Positions 17,295 through 27,900 of a stretch of 64,000 bases of DNA are shown here, piece by piece. Each line of letters starts with the position of its first letter. Positions within the stretch are counted from its first letter, which is position 1. The stretch is from Jidongwangia harbinensis (GTDB lineage: Bacteria; Actinomycetota; Actinomycetes; Mycobacteriales; Micromonosporaceae): the NCBI RefSeq assembly GCF_020216025.1, contig NZ_JAIWNC010000042.1, forward strand, positions 27,172 to 91,171. The letters are read 5' to 3'. A program made the position numbers and the translations under genes. Below the pieces are notes generated by a model. That model saw only the letters and a program-made list of their open reading frames with translations, made no database searches and was not told the DNA's origin.

Positions 17295-17963
17295 GTGAAT
17301 CCGATCGACACCGCCCTGACCGAGGCCGACCGGGCCTGGCGCCGGTACGGGATCAGCCCGGCGGACCGGGCGAGGCTCGCCGCCGACCTGCGCGCCGACC
17401 TGGAGTCGGCCGCCGCCGACGGGCGCGGACCCGGCGAACTGCTGGGCCCGGACGTGGCGTCCTTCGCGCGCCGGCTCGCCGCCGAGGCCGGTCTTCCGCG
17501 GGTGGTCCCGGAACGCCGCCGCCTTCTCGAGACCACGTTCTTCGGCGCGGCGGTGGGCGCCTTGATCGGCTTCTTCCTGCTGGAGTGGGCTGCCGGGGCC
17601 TTCACCCGCGCGATGATGCCGCCGGAGCCGGTGCCGGTCCAGGTGGCCGTCACGGTCTACTACGGCATCCCGGCCGCCGTCGTGGTGGCCGGCGCGATCA
17701 TCGCCGTGCGGGTCCAACTGCGCGACCTGTCCCGGATCGGGCCGATCGCCCGGCGGATGACCGTGCTGCTGCCCCTGGCCGGTGCCCTGATCACTCCGGT
17801 CACCATGGCGTTCGCCTGGTCCACCGGCTACAGCACCGCGGCGCCGGTCATCCTCGCCGAGGTCGCGTTGGTGCTCGGCGCGCTGGCCGGGGCGACCGTG
17901 CTGGCCCGGGCGTGGGCCCTCCGGGAGAGCCCGCCCACCGTCTCGCCGGCCGGTGCCCGGTGA
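17295..17963 (+). CDS. PadR-partner membrane protein (DUF1700/HAAS-like)
   Basis: The 222-residue product begins at GTG 17295 with GAGGAGCT upstream. A helical soluble N-terminus (about 1-70, ADRAWRRYGI onward) resembles the HAAS/DUF1700 signalling region usually encoded after padR. It is followed by about four membrane helices (about 85-215). The gene's 3' end, ending in a PTVSPAGAR tail, lies inside a 42 bp tandem repeat that continues past the stop. A role as effector of the PadR switch is inferred from the operon. Confidence 0.75.
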   Translation: MNPIDTALTEADRAWRRYGISPADRARLAADLRADLESAAADGRGPGELLGPDVASFARRLAAEAGLPRVVPERRRLLETTFFGAAVGALIGFFLLEWAAGAFTRAMMPPEPVPVQVAVTVYYGIPAAVVVAGAIIAVRVQLRDLSRIGPIARRMTVLLPLAGALITPVTMAFAWSTGYSTAAPVILAEVALVLGALAGATVLARAWALRESPPTVSPAGAR

Positions 17964-18025
17964 CGACCGGGCGCTCCCACCGTCTCGCCGGCCGGCGCCC
18001 GGTGACGACCGGGCGCTCCCACCGG
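17934..18025. repeat. 42 bp tandem repeat (2.2 copies) spanning a stop codon
   Basis: 17934-17975 and 17976-18017 differ at one base, and a third partial copy follows. The first copy encodes the C-terminal Thr-Val-Ser-Pro-Ala tail and the stop of the membrane protein, so the second copy is a non-coding duplicate. Confidence 0.85.
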
Positions 18026-18085
18026 TGATCACCAGCTGACCACCGGCGCCGACGTCGCCGGTGGCGGTGGTCCCGGTGCGCGTAC

Positions 18086-18724
18086 TCAGCCGTCGGCCGG
18101 GTCGGATTCGTCGGGGTCCTCGACCGGCGGCGGCGGTGCGGTGGTCGGCGGCGTCACGGTCGGTGTGGTGGGCGGCAGGGTGGTGGGCGGGGTCTGCGTC
18201 GGCGTGCCGGGCGCCGGCGGGGTCGGGGGCCGGCTCGTCGTGGGCAGCGTGGTCGCCGGCGCGCCGGCCGAGCCGCCCCGGATCCACACCTGGAGGCTGC
18301 TGTGCGGGATCCGGACCGCCGCGGAGTGGCACGGGACGGCGGCGCCGCCGGTCGCCCGGAAGGTGATCGCCATGGTGCTGGTGGTCAGCGCCGCACCGGC
18401 GTGGAGTCGGCCGGCGTAGGCGTCGTCCTCGTCGACGGTGAACGTGCCGATCGTGGTGAGCGGCGCGAACGTGACGGTCAGGACCCCGGTGCCCGGCGCG
18501 CAGGAGACGCCGGTGAGACCGCTGCCGCGGAAGACGCCGCCGGACACGATCGCCCACCGGCGGGCGGAGGAGTCGTACCGGACGATCCCGTACCGCTCCC
18601 CGACGGCCGTGTCCGGTGTCCCGGCGGTCGGCGACCGGCCGTCCGACGCGACCGCCAGCGAGGCCGGCGCCGCGGCGGCCGTACCGATCAGGGCGGTGAT
18701 GAGCAGAATCCGGCTGCGCCGCAT
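18086..18724 (-). CDS. Secreted protein with Pro/Thr-rich tail
   Basis: The 212-residue product has a Sec signal peptide (MRRSRILL, cleavage after about residue 27) and a GAGGAGG ribosome binding site 7 nt upstream. A beta-rich domain (about 30-155, with two Cys) is followed by a 55-residue Pro/Thr linker of TPP/TTP units with an acidic end (DPDESDPADG). Such linkers are typical of cell-wall-spanning proteins, but no LPXTG signal or membrane helix follows. No family was recognised. Confidence 0.7.
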   Translation of the reverse strand: MRRSRILLITALIGTAAAAPASLAVASDGRSPTAGTPDTAVGERYGIVRYDSSARRWAIVSGGVFRGSGLTGVSCAPGTGVLTVTFAPLTTIGTFTVDEDDAYAGRLHAGAALTTSTMAITFRATGGAAVPCHSAAVRIPHSSLQVWIRGGSAGAPATTLPTTSRPPTPPAPGTPTQTPPTTLPPTTPTVTPPTTAPPPPVEDPDESDPADG

Positions 18725-18900
18725 GCGACGGCCTCCTCGGTGGGGGTGGGTGACAGCGTCCTTTGTGTACGCGACGCGCCCACCCCCGGGCCAGGAGACG
18801 CGCCCGAAACTGGACCAGGGGGTGCATCTCTCGGCCGGACGGCGGCGGACCCGGAATTCGGGGTCGGAGATCCGTCCACTCGGCGCATTGCGCCGCCGGG

Positions 18901-19359
18901 TCATCCGGCCGGCGGATGCGCGCTCAGCCAGGCCGCCGCGCGCCGTGCCGAGGCGCGGGACAGCCACGCGTCCTGGATCACCTCGGCGAGTTCCCGGTGG
19001 GTCAGCTCACCGATCCGGCCGGCCCGCAGCAGCACCGTCGGGTAGCCGTCGAAGTGCGCGGTGGTGAAGAACGGCGAGTCCGGGTCCTGCACCAGCGCCT
19101 GCTTGTCCGCCTCGGACCCCACCCGGAACACCACCACGTCCGGGTAGCGCTCGCCGCTGACCGGGTCGACCGCGTCCGGACGCGGGGGGCGGAAGAACAC
19201 GAACCACTTGCCGCCCACCTGATAGGCCGGCCTGTCGTCGGTCCCGTGCACGACGGTGACGTGCGGCATGGCCTCGGCCAGCTCGTGCACGTCCTCGACC
19301 CGGGCGGGCCGGCTCCGGTCCTGGGGCATCCCGTCACGGTAGTCGATGCGGACGGTCAT
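18901..19359 (-). CDS. YjbR/MmcQ-type (DUF419) protein
   Basis: The 152-residue product has the YjbR fold signatures: GKWFVFFRPP, ADKQALVQDPDSPFFTTAHFDGYPTVL (two separate blocks) and a closing ELAEVIQDAWLSRA helix. These proteins resemble CyaY-like nucleic-acid-binding folds, and their function is unknown. The ATG overlaps the stop of the upstream MFS gene (ATGA), so translation is coupled. A second member of the family lies at 62558-62944. Confidence 0.85.
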   Translation of the reverse strand: MTVRIDYRDGMPQDRSRPARVEDVHELAEAMPHVTVVHGTDDRPAYQVGGKWFVFFRPPRPDAVDPVSGERYPDVVVFRVGSEADKQALVQDPDSPFFTTAHFDGYPTVLLRAGRIGELTHRELAEVIQDAWLSRASARRAAAWLSAHPPAG

Positions 19360-20558
19360 CCGGGCCGTACCGGGCGGGACGCCGGGCGGACGGCGACCAG
19401 CGCCGCGGCGGCGAGCGCGCAGGCGACGGCGACCGCACCGAACACCGGCGCGTAGCTGTCGGCGTAGGTGTGCGCGGCCGCGGCACCCAGCGGTGCGGCG
19501 GCCTTCGCGACGGTCATCGGCACCACCAGGACCCCGGCGATGGTGGCGTACCGGCGGGTGTCGTACCGGTCGGCGAGCAGGACCGGCCTGGCGATCGACC
19601 CGACCCCGAAGCCGAGCCCGAACCCGATCACGCCGGCGACCGCCGCCACCGCGTCGCGCCCGGTGAGCGGCAGCCCGGCCGCCGCCACCGCCTGCACCGC
19701 GAAGACCGCCGCCACGACGCCCGCCAGCCGGTGGCGGCGCTGCAGGCCGGTGACCGCGAGTCGGCCGGCGACCGAGAGGACCCCGAACAGGCCGGCGGTG
19801 GTGGCGGCGAACGTGGCGGAGTGCCCCCAGCTGGTCAGCGCGGCGACGAGGTGGACGTTGACGACGCTGACCGCGGCGGTGTGCGCGGTGAAGCCGGTCC
19901 CGAGCAACCAGAAGCCGCGGTCGGCGAGCACCGCCCGGAGGTTCGCCGGACCCGGCCCGGTGACCGGACCGGGCGCCACGGCCGGGCGCGGAACGGCCCG
20001 GAGCACGACGGCGTGCAGCGGTACGGTCAGCACCGCCTGCACCCCGGCCAGCACCAGCAGCGCGGCGCGCCATCCGTGCCGGTCGACCAGCCAGCCGGTG
20101 AGCGGCAGGAAGATGGTGCTGGCGAAGCCGGCCACCACGGTCAGCGCGAGCAGTGCGGCGGACCGGCCGGCCGGGGAGTGCCAGGCGATCACGACCGCGA
20201 ACGCCGCCTCGTAGAGGCTCGCCGCCCCGGCCGCGCCGAGTCCGATCTGCACGGCGTACAGCTGCCAGGTCTCGGTGATCTGCGCCCAGGCCAGCAGGAG
20301 CAGGGCGCCGGAGAGCGAGCCGGCGGTCATCAGGGCCCGGCCGCCGTGGCGGTCGAGCCACCGGCCGACCGGCACGGCGAGGGCCGCGGAGGTCAGCACC
20401 GAGGCGGTGAACGCGCCGGTGACCGTGGTGGTGGACGTGCCCAGGTCCGCGGCCACCGGGGTGAGCAGGACGGCGAAGGCGTAGTGGAGCGTGCCGTAGC
20501 CGACGGTCTGGGTGACCGCGAGCGCCGCGACGATCCTGCGCCGCCGGGACCGGCTCAC
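19356..20558 (-). CDS. MFS transporter
   Basis: The 400-residue product has twelve hydrophobic helices and MFS hallmarks: a Gly-rich VGRWLDRHGGR loop after helix 2 and a matching PLTGWLVDRHGWR loop. The GTG start at 20558 follows the upstream flavoprotein by 19 nt; the longer frame is not needed. Short MFS carriers next to ArsO-like flavoproteins suggest export of a (thio)arsenical or other toxic metabolite, but the substrate cannot be read from the sequence. It is coupled downstream to the YjbR gene. Confidence 0.85.
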   Translation of the reverse strand: MSRSRRRRIVAALAVTQTVGYGTLHYAFAVLLTPVAADLGTSTTTVTGAFTASVLTSAALAVPVGRWLDRHGGRALMTAGSLSGALLLLAWAQITETWQLYAVQIGLGAAGAASLYEAAFAVVIAWHSPAGRSAALLALTVVAGFASTIFLPLTGWLVDRHGWRAALLVLAGVQAVLTVPLHAVVLRAVPRPAVAPGPVTGPGPANLRAVLADRGFWLLGTGFTAHTAAVSVVNVHLVAALTSWGHSATFAATTAGLFGVLSVAGRLAVTGLQRRHRLAGVVAAVFAVQAVAAAGLPLTGRDAVAAVAGVIGFGLGFGVGSIARPVLLADRYDTRRYATIAGVLVVPMTVAKAAAPLGAAAAHTYADSYAPVFGAVAVACALAAAALVAVRPASRPVRPG

Positions 20559-20577
20559 CCGGCGGCCGCCCGAGACG

Positions 20578-21978
20578 TCAGCCGCAGCAGCCACCGGTTT
20601 CCGCGCCGTCGGTGCCGGCACCCAGCGACACCAGGGTGAGCGGCGCCGCGAGCAGTCCGCCCGGGACGCCGGTCGCCAGGCCACGGCCGGCCGGCGCGGC
20701 GGAACTGTCCGCCGCCGGGCCGCAGCAGTCGTCGCCGACCGCGGAACCGCTGCTGCAGACGCCGGTCTCCGGCAGGTCCAGTTGCACGTCCCGCGCCGCC
20801 GCCCAGTCGCCGTCCAGGGCGGCCACCACGGAACGGGCCTGCTCGTACCCGGTCGCCAGCAGGAACGTCGGGGCGCGGCCGTAGCTCTTCACGCCGACGG
20901 CGTAGTAGCCGGCCTCCGGATGGGCCAGCTCGTCGGCGCCGTGCGGCGGGACCGTGCCGCAGGAGTGCTCGTTCGGGTCGATGAGCGGGGCCAGCGCCCG
21001 GGTGGCACCCATCACCGGGTCCAGGTCGAGGCGCAGTTCGGCGGCGAGCGTGTGATCCGGCCGGAAGCCGGTCGCCGACACGATCCGGTCCGCGGTCACG
21101 GTGCGGCTGCCGTCGGAGACCTCCACGGCCCCCGCCGGCGTGCCGGTGAGCCGCTGCACGCCGAAGCCGGTGAGCAGCGTGATCCGGCCCGCCTGCACGT
21201 GTTCGCGCAGCCGGCTGCCGAGCGCCCCGCGGGCCGGCAGGGCGTCGGCGCTCTCCCCGCCGTAGGTGCGGGCCGGCCCGGCCGAGCGGATCGCCCAGGC
21301 GACCGTGGTGCCCGGCACCTGCTCGGCCAGCTCCACCAGGGCCAGCAGGGTGTTCGCCGCGGAGTGCCCGGCACCGACCACCAGGGTGCGGCGTCCGGCG
21401 AACCGGTCGCGGTCGCGGCCCAGGACGTCGGGCAGGGCGTTCTCGAGGTACGCCGCGGCGTCGGCCTCGCCGTGCGCCGGGATGCCGGACGCGCCCAGCA
21501 CGTTGGGGGTGTACCAGCTGCCGGAGGCGTCGATCACCGCGCGGGCCGGCACGTCGTCGCCGGTGGCGAGCCGGAGCAGGAACGGGGCCGCGTCCCGGCC
21601 GGTGGTGCGCAGCCGGTCGAGGCCGAGGCGGGTGATCGCGGTGACCCGGGCGGCGTACCGCACGTGTGGCTTGATCGCCGGCAGGTCGGCCAGGGGCTGG
21701 AGGTAGTCGGCGACGAGGTCGGCGCCGGTGGGCAGCCGGTCGTCGTCGGGTCGCACCCAGCCCGCGTCGGACAGCAACCGGGCCGCGGCGGCGTCGATGT
21801 CGAACCGCCACGGGGAGAACAGCCGGACGTGCCCCCATTGCCGGATCGCCGCGGCCGGTCCGTCGCCGGCCTCCAGCACGGTGAAGGCGATGCCGCGCTC
21901 GGCCAGGTGGGCGGCGGCGGCCAGGCCGACCGGGCCGGCGCCGATCACGACGACCGGGAGGGTGGTGGTCTCGCTCAT
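20578..21978 (-). CDS. Flavin-dependent monooxygenase-like protein (ArsO-like) with Cys-rich C-terminus
   Basis: The 466-residue product has an N-terminal FAD Rossmann fold (VVVIGAGPVGLAAAAHL), a second NAD(P) Rossmann fold (LVVGAGHSAAN, about 205) and the ATGFRPDHT block, as in class-B monooxygenase/thioredoxin-reductase-like enzymes. The last 60 residues are unusual: VCSSG, DDCCGP and GGCCG give six Cys in two CC pairs, suggesting trivalent arsenic or another soft-metal ligand. In several actinobacteria this protein type (ArsO) is encoded with arsenic genes. Here only an MFS carrier and a YjbR protein follow, and no arsR or arsB is visible. The start has GAGGAG 6 nt upstream. Confidence 0.8.
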   Translation of the reverse strand: MSETTTLPVVVIGAGPVGLAAAAHLAERGIAFTVLEAGDGPAAAIRQWGHVRLFSPWRFDIDAAAARLLSDAGWVRPDDDRLPTGADLVADYLQPLADLPAIKPHVRYAARVTAITRLGLDRLRTTGRDAAPFLLRLATGDDVPARAVIDASGSWYTPNVLGASGIPAHGEADAAAYLENALPDVLGRDRDRFAGRRTLVVGAGHSAANTLLALVELAEQVPGTTVAWAIRSAGPARTYGGESADALPARGALGSRLREHVQAGRITLLTGFGVQRLTGTPAGAVEVSDGSRTVTADRIVSATGFRPDHTLAAELRLDLDPVMGATRALAPLIDPNEHSCGTVPPHGADELAHPEAGYYAVGVKSYGRAPTFLLATGYEQARSVVAALDGDWAAARDVQLDLPETGVCSSGSAVGDDCCGPAADSSAAPAGRGLATGVPGGLLAAPLTLVSLGAGTDGAETGGCCG

Positions 21979-22071
21979 CGCAGGCTCCTCGGTGGAGAGG
22001 GGGCGGGTCACGGCCGGAACCGGACCTCTCCTAGACCCCCTTCGAACTGACGTGCCCACCTTGCCCGAGGG

Positions 22072-22087
22072 TTAGACATCTGTCAAG
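22072..22087 (-). promoter_or_regulatory. Candidate -35 box and dyad upstream of the flavoprotein operon
   Basis: Read on the minus strand, TTGACA is followed 17 nt later by CAAGGT, a plausible weak promoter for the 21978-18901 operon. The -35 overlaps GACATCTGTC, a 4-2-4 dyad of the type bound by ArsR-family repressors near TTGACA. No ArsR gene is in the window, so the regulator is unidentified. Confidence 0.4.
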
Positions 22088-22220
22088 CTAGTGAGCGGCT
22101 TCAAGGGGCCATTTTCGTGCCGTAGGGCGAGATACGCATCAGGATCTAGTGATATCAGAGAACGCTGATGAGGGCTGCCCATGAGCTCCGGATAGTGCGG
22201 TTTCCGCCCGGTTTCGGCGG

Positions 22221-24911
22221 GTGCGACGGTACGTTGCGCGTAGTCCGTGGGAGGCCGGGGTCGCTGTGGTGCTGACGTTGATCGCTGAGGCGCTGTTCGC
22301 CGCTGTCTTCGCCCGGGTCCTGCTGGCCTACCTGCGCCGGCGGGACCCGTTGCAGGCGGCCGTCGCGGTGATGTTCTCGGCCGCGTCGGTGTTCTTCGTC
22401 CTGGCCGTGCTGCGGCAGACCGTGGGCGAACCGCCCCGGCTGGTCACCCTGCTGGTGTCCGCGCTGCTGCTGGGCCAGGCGTTCCTGACCATGCGGGTGG
22501 TGCGGCGGGTCGGCCCGCTGCCCGGCTGGGTCTACCACGGCGCCCTGGTCGCCTGGCTGGCGAGCGCCGCGGTGCTGGTGTCCGGACAGGCGAGAACCCG
22601 CGCGGTGGTACTGACCGTGGTGGCGATGTTCGTCGTCGCCGAGCTGTGCGCGGCGGCGTTCCTGGCCCGGCTGGCCGGCAGCCGGCGAGGCTCGCCGCGG
22701 ACCCGGTTGTGGCTGGCGACCGCGGCCACCGTGCTCTTCGCGGCGGCGGTGCTGGTGGCCGGCGTCGGCAGCCTCGACGCGGACCGCGTCGCGTCGGTGC
22801 GTCAGCTCACCCAGCTGCTGGTGCTGCTGTCGGCGGCCGGGTACGTGATGGCGTTCACGCCGCCGGCGTTCCTCCGCCGGTCCTGGTCCAGCCGCGCCGC
22901 CTACGGCGTGGTCCGCCGCCTGCTCCAGGAGCCGCCGGACGCGGAACCGGAGCAGATCTGGCGCTGCTACGCCGAATCGGTGCGCGCCGCCACCGACGCC
23001 GGCGCGGTCGTGGTGCTGGTCCGCTCGCCGGAGGACGACGTCCGCGAGCTGGCCCGGGTGGGTGTGCCGGCGGCGGCCGTACCGGGGCCGGCGGTCGGGG
23101 AGGTGACGACGTTGCGGGGCCTGACCGGCACGGTCGACCTGTCCGGTGGCGGACCGGCCGCGGAGGGGTTGCCGGCGGCCCGCGCGTACGCCGGCCTGAT
23201 GGACGCCCGGTTCATCACCACGGCGCCGATGGACCTGCCGGCCGGGCAGGGCGTCCTGCTGCTGCTGCACCAGTACCGGAGCCTGTTCGCCGCGGACGAC
23301 GTCCAGCTGCTCGGTGATCTCGGCGGGCAGGCCGCGGCGCTGGCGCAACGGGCCGTGCTGCTCGCCGACCGGGACCGCCTCACCGCGGAGCTCTCCGCGT
23401 CGGTCACCGCGCTGACCGCCGCCAGCGAGGCCAAGAACGACTTCATGGCGAACATGAGCCACGAACTGCGGACGCCGCTGAACGCCATCATCGGCTTCAG
23501 CGACCTGATGCGGATCGAGGAGTCCGTCGACGGCGAGACCAGGGTGCCGACCGACTGGATCCAGCACATCCACTCCAGTGGGCAGCACCTGGTCGGGCTG
23601 ATCAACGAGGTGCTCGACCTGGCCAAGATCGAGGCGGGCAAGGTCGAGCTGCGCCGGGAGACGCTGGACCTGTCCACCGAACTGGGCGAGGTGGTGACCA
23701 CCCTGGCGGCGCTCTCCCGGCACAAGAGCCTCGAGGTCACCGTGGCGGCGGCGCCGTTGCCGGTGTTCGCCGACCGGGTGCGGCTGCGGCAGATCGTCAC
23801 CAACCTGCTGTCCAACGCCATCAAGTTCACCCCCGAGCACGGGCGGATCTACCTGGCCGCCCGGCGGGTCGGCGCGGACATCGCGATCAGCGTCGCGGAC
23901 ACCGGGCCGGGCATCGCCGCGGCGGACCAGCAGCGGGTCTTCGACGAGTTCCAGCAGGTCGGTGAGCCGCACGCGGCGGCCGCGGGTACCGGCCTGGGGC
24001 TGGCCCTCGCCCGCCGGCTGGTGCAGGCGCACGGCGGGCGCATCGAACTCGAGTCGATCGTCGGGCACGGCGCGAAGTTCACCGTCTACCTGCCGGCCAC
24101 GTCCGCGCACACCGCGTCGCCCGGGGACCTCGCCGGTGCCTGCCCCGGCGTCCTGATCGTGGAGGACGACCCCGCCGCCGCCCAGCTCCTCTCCGCCTAC
24201 CTGGAGAAGGCCGGCTACCGGCTGCACGTGGCGCGCACCGGTGAGGAGGGGCTGGCCGCGGCCCGCGCCTGCCCGCCCGAGGTGATCCTGCTCGACGTCC
24301 AGTTGCCCGGCATCGACGGGTGGGAGGTGCTGGCGCGCCTGAAGGACGACGAACGGCTGCGCAACGTTCCGGTGGTGATCGTCAGCGTGCTGGACGACGC
24401 CGAGGTGGGACTGGCGCTGGGGGCCGCGGACTACTTCGTCAAGCCGGTCGACCGGCGCGCGCTGCTCAGCTGGCTGGCCCGGCACGGGCTGGTCCCGCCG
24501 GGCGGTGGCCCGGAACTCTCCGTGCTGGTCGTCGACGACGATCCGGTGTGCCTCGAGCTGATCGAGGCGGCCCTGAGCGGTTCCGGCATCCGGGTGACCC
24601 GCGCGGGCGGCGGCGCGGACGGCGTCCGGCAGGCCCGCAGCCACCGTTTCGACCTGGTGATCTGCGACCTGCTGATGCCCGAGGTCGACGGTTTCGACGT
24701 GGTGGCCGCCCTGAACGCCGACCCGGCCACGCGGGACGTGCCGGTCCTGATCCTGACCACCCACGACCTCGACGACGCGGAGAAGGAGCGGCTGCGGGGG
24801 AGGGTCGTCGGCGTCACCGCCAAGGACCGGGCGGAGAACCTGACCGACCTGGCGCGAACCGTCGCGGAGCTGACCGGCGTGGCCGCCGCCCGGGACCCGG
24901 TGAGCGCATGA
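22221..24911 (+). CDS. Hybrid histidine kinase with two receiver domains
   Basis: The 896-residue product has about seven N-terminal membrane helices (about 15-215), a GAF-like domain (about 240-370) and HisKA with the phosphorylated His about 414 (NMSHELRTPLN). The HATPase has its N-box (NLLSNAIKFTPE), G1 (DTGPGI) and G2 (GTGLGLALA). Two receiver domains have Asp about 692 (ILLDVQLPG) and Asp about 816 (VICDLLMPE). The second receiver has Lys followed by Asp instead of KP, a mild deviation. I use GTG 22221, but GTG 22266, preceded by GGGAGG, would give a shorter N-terminus. An output domain is missing, and the c-di-GMP enzyme 82 nt downstream is a likely partner. Confidence 0.9.
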   Translation: MRRYVARSPWEAGVAVVLTLIAEALFAAVFARVLLAYLRRRDPLQAAVAVMFSAASVFFVLAVLRQTVGEPPRLVTLLVSALLLGQAFLTMRVVRRVGPLPGWVYHGALVAWLASAAVLVSGQARTRAVVLTVVAMFVVAELCAAAFLARLAGSRRGSPRTRLWLATAATVLFAAAVLVAGVGSLDADRVASVRQLTQLLVLLSAAGYVMAFTPPAFLRRSWSSRAAYGVVRRLLQEPPDAEPEQIWRCYAESVRAATDAGAVVVLVRSPEDDVRELARVGVPAAAVPGPAVGEVTTLRGLTGTVDLSGGGPAAEGLPAARAYAGLMDARFITTAPMDLPAGQGVLLLLHQYRSLFAADDVQLLGDLGGQAAALAQRAVLLADRDRLTAELSASVTALTAASEAKNDFMANMSHELRTPLNAIIGFSDLMRIEESVDGETRVPTDWIQHIHSSGQHLVGLINEVLDLAKIEAGKVELRRETLDLSTELGEVVTTLAALSRHKSLEVTVAAAPLPVFADRVRLRQIVTNLLSNAIKFTPEHGRIYLAARRVGADIAISVADTGPGIAAADQQRVFDEFQQVGEPHAAAAGTGLGLALARRLVQAHGGRIELESIVGHGAKFTVYLPATSAHTASPGDLAGACPGVLIVEDDPAAAQLLSAYLEKAGYRLHVARTGEEGLAAARACPPEVILLDVQLPGIDGWEVLARLKDDERLRNVPVVIVSVLDDAEVGLALGAADYFVKPVDRRALLSWLARHGLVPPGGGPELSVLVVDDDPVCLELIEAALSGSGIRVTRAGGGADGVRQARSHRFDLVICDLLMPEVDGFDVVAALNADPATRDVPVLILTTHDLDDAEKERLRGRVVGVTAKDRAENLTDLARTVAELTGVAAARDPVSA

Positions 24912-24993
24912 GCTCATGCCCGCCCGTTTTAGACCGATGAGAGTAGTAACAGGTGCGTGCGGCGCAGGCCGGCGTGATGGAAGGGGACGCGCG

Positions 24994-27900
24994 GTGCGGA
25001 ACGGGCTCACCATCGGTGTCCTCTCCACCTCGTTCGGTGGCACGTACTTCGGGCGCATTCTGGGCGGCATCAAGCGCGCCACGGTCGCGGCCGGGGGCCG
25101 GATCATCGCCATCCAGACCCTCGACGCCGGTACGGTCAACGTCGACCTGTCCGACCCGCCGGAGTTCCGCCACCCGGTGGCGTGGGACCACATCTCCGCC
25201 TTCGTCATCGTCCTCAACGCGGTCGACCGGGAGTACCTGACCGCGATCCAGGCGACCGGCAAGCCGGTGGTCATGGTGAGCGACGACCTGGACGGATTCC
25301 CCTGCCCGGTGGTGCTGCCCGACAACCGCGCCGGAGTCCGCGAGGCGGTCATGCACCTGGTCGAGCACGGCCACCGGACGATCGCGTTCGCCGGCAACCC
25401 GGCGCAGCGCGACCTGCGGGAGCGGTACGAGGCGTACCGGGAGGCACTGCTCGAGGCCGGCATCCAACCTCGGCCCGACCTGCTCTTCGACACCGGCGAC
25501 AACCAGGAGACCGGCGGCGAGCGGGCCGGCCGGGCGATGATCGCCGCGGGCATGCCGTCCACCGCGGTGATCGCCGGCAACGACTACAACGCCATCGGCC
25601 TGATGCGCACGCTGACGACCGCCGGTTACCGGTTGCCGCAGGACCAGGCGATCGTCGGGTTCGACGACATCGACGGCGTGGTGTACCTGACGCCGAGCCT
25701 GTCCAGCGTGCGGCAGTCGTTCGACGAGATCGGCAGCCGCGCCGTCGAGATCCTGCTCACCCAGCTCGACGGCCGGGAGGTACCGGCCGGGTGCTACCAC
25801 GTGGCGACCCCGTTCGTGCCGCGCGAGTCGTGCGGGTGCCCGGACACGCTGGCGCTGGGCAACCCGGCGGCCACCGCCCCGCGCTCCGTCACCGGCGCCG
25901 ACGACCTGGCGGCCCACCTGGCCGCGATCCTCGAGGGGACGCAGGTCGACCCGGGCGCCGGCGCCGCGATCCGCCGCGGCGCGGACCGCATCACGGCGGC
26001 GATCCAGGCCGCCGCGGACGGGGTGCCCGGGCCCGACTCGTTCGAGTTGCGGAAGGTCCTGGCTGATCTGCACGGGCTCCAGCAACGACCGGAGAGCCTG
26101 GTCGAGATCATGCGCTGTGTCCGTACGCTGGGCCGGCACATGGTGGCCACGGCCCGCAACGCCGGGGACGACGTCACCGCCGAACGGGTCGAGAACTGCA
26201 CCGACGAGATCGTCGCGGCCCTCGGGCAGAGCGAGGCCCGGGCGCAGTACTACGCCGGCAACGCCTTCGCGCACACGCTGAACACCCAGTACCAGGTCAG
26301 CATGAACCTGCTGCGCAGTCACGAGGAGGGACCGCGCACGCTGGCCTGGATCGAGGGCACCCACGCCCGGGGCGGATGCCTGGGCCTGTGGTCCGCGCAG
26401 TCGGCCGACGCCGCGCCGGCCGACCGGACGCTGGACATCGTCTCCATGTTCCAGCGCGGCGGGCCGAACGGGATGCTGCCGGCCCTCCCGGTCTCCACGC
26501 CGCGGTCGTTCCCGCCGCCCGAGGTGATCCGCTGGGCCGAGCTGACGGCCGACGACATGGTCTTCGTGGCGCCCATGAAGGTCAACGCCAGCGACTGGGG
26601 CATGCTGGCGATCGTCGGCCCGATCGAGGCCTGGCTGTCCACCGGCCGGGAGATGATGAACCAGTGGACGGCGTTGCTGACCATCGCGCTGGACCACGAG
26701 GCCGTCCTGGAGTCGCTGCGGGAACGGGAGGAGTGGCTGCAGTACGCCGCGCTCTACGACCAGCTGACCGGGCTGGCGAACCGGACCCTGTTCATGGAGC
26801 GGCTCCAGCAGTCCATCGCCCGAGCCGAACGACGGTCGAACTACCAGTTCGCCGTGCTCCTCCTCGACCTCGACGGGTTCAAGCGGGTCAACGACAGCCT
26901 CGGCCACCTGGCCGGCGATCAGCTGCTGGTGCAGGTCGCGCAGCGGATCAAGGAGTGCACCCGGGACGCCGACACCGCGGCCCGGTTCGGCGGCGACGAG
27001 TTCGCCATCCTGCTGCACGGCCTCGCCGGACCGGAGTGGCCGGTCGCCGTCGCGGAACGCATCCACGCCGCCCTCACCGCGCCGTTCCGGCTGGGTGACG
27101 AGGAGGTGGTGGTGTCGTCGAGCATCGGCATCTCGCTCAGCGCCACCGGTTACGCGCAGGCCGAGGACATCATCCGGGACGCCGACACCGCGATGTACTC
27201 GGCGAAGGGCGGCGGCAAGGGCTCGCACACCATCTTCAACGTGGACATGCACGCCAAGGCGGTGGCGCGGCTGCGTACCGAGGCGGACCTGCGCCGGGCG
27301 CTGGAACTGGACGAGCTGGAGGCGCACTACCAGCCGATTGTGCGCCTGGACACCGGCGAGGTGGCGGCCGTCGAGGCGCTCATGCGCTGGCGCCACCCCA
27401 CGCTGGGGCTGATCCCGCCGGCCGAGTTCCTGCCGATCGCCGAGGAGACCGGCCTGATGCTGCCGATGGGGCGGTGGATGCTGATGGAGGCGTGTGCCCA
27501 GCTGCGGCGGTGGCACGGCGTCGTACCGGACGCCCACAACCTGCGGGTCAGCGTCAACGTGTCGAACCGCCAGTTCTGGCACGGGCGCCTGCTCGAGGAC
27601 GTCCGCGACTGTCTGCGGATGGCGGACCTGGAGCCGCACCGCCTGGCGCTGGAAATCACCGAGGGCGTCATCATGCACGACGTCAAGCAGGCCCGCCGGA
27701 TGCTCGCCGAGCTGCACGAGATGGGCGTCGAACTGCACATCGACGACTTCGGCACCGGATACTCGTCGCTGGAGGCGCTGTACCACCTGCCGATCGACGC
27801 GCTGAAGATCGACCGGTCGTTCGTCTCCCGGCTCGGCACCGACGAGCGGAGCGCCGAACTGGCCCGCACGATCGTGCAGATGGGCACCAACCTGGGCCTG

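Noticed and set aside
22155..25580. A 1141-codon minus-strand frame opposite the histidine kinase
   Set aside because: Gln/Arg/Gly-rich shadow; the plus strand carries full kinase motifs.
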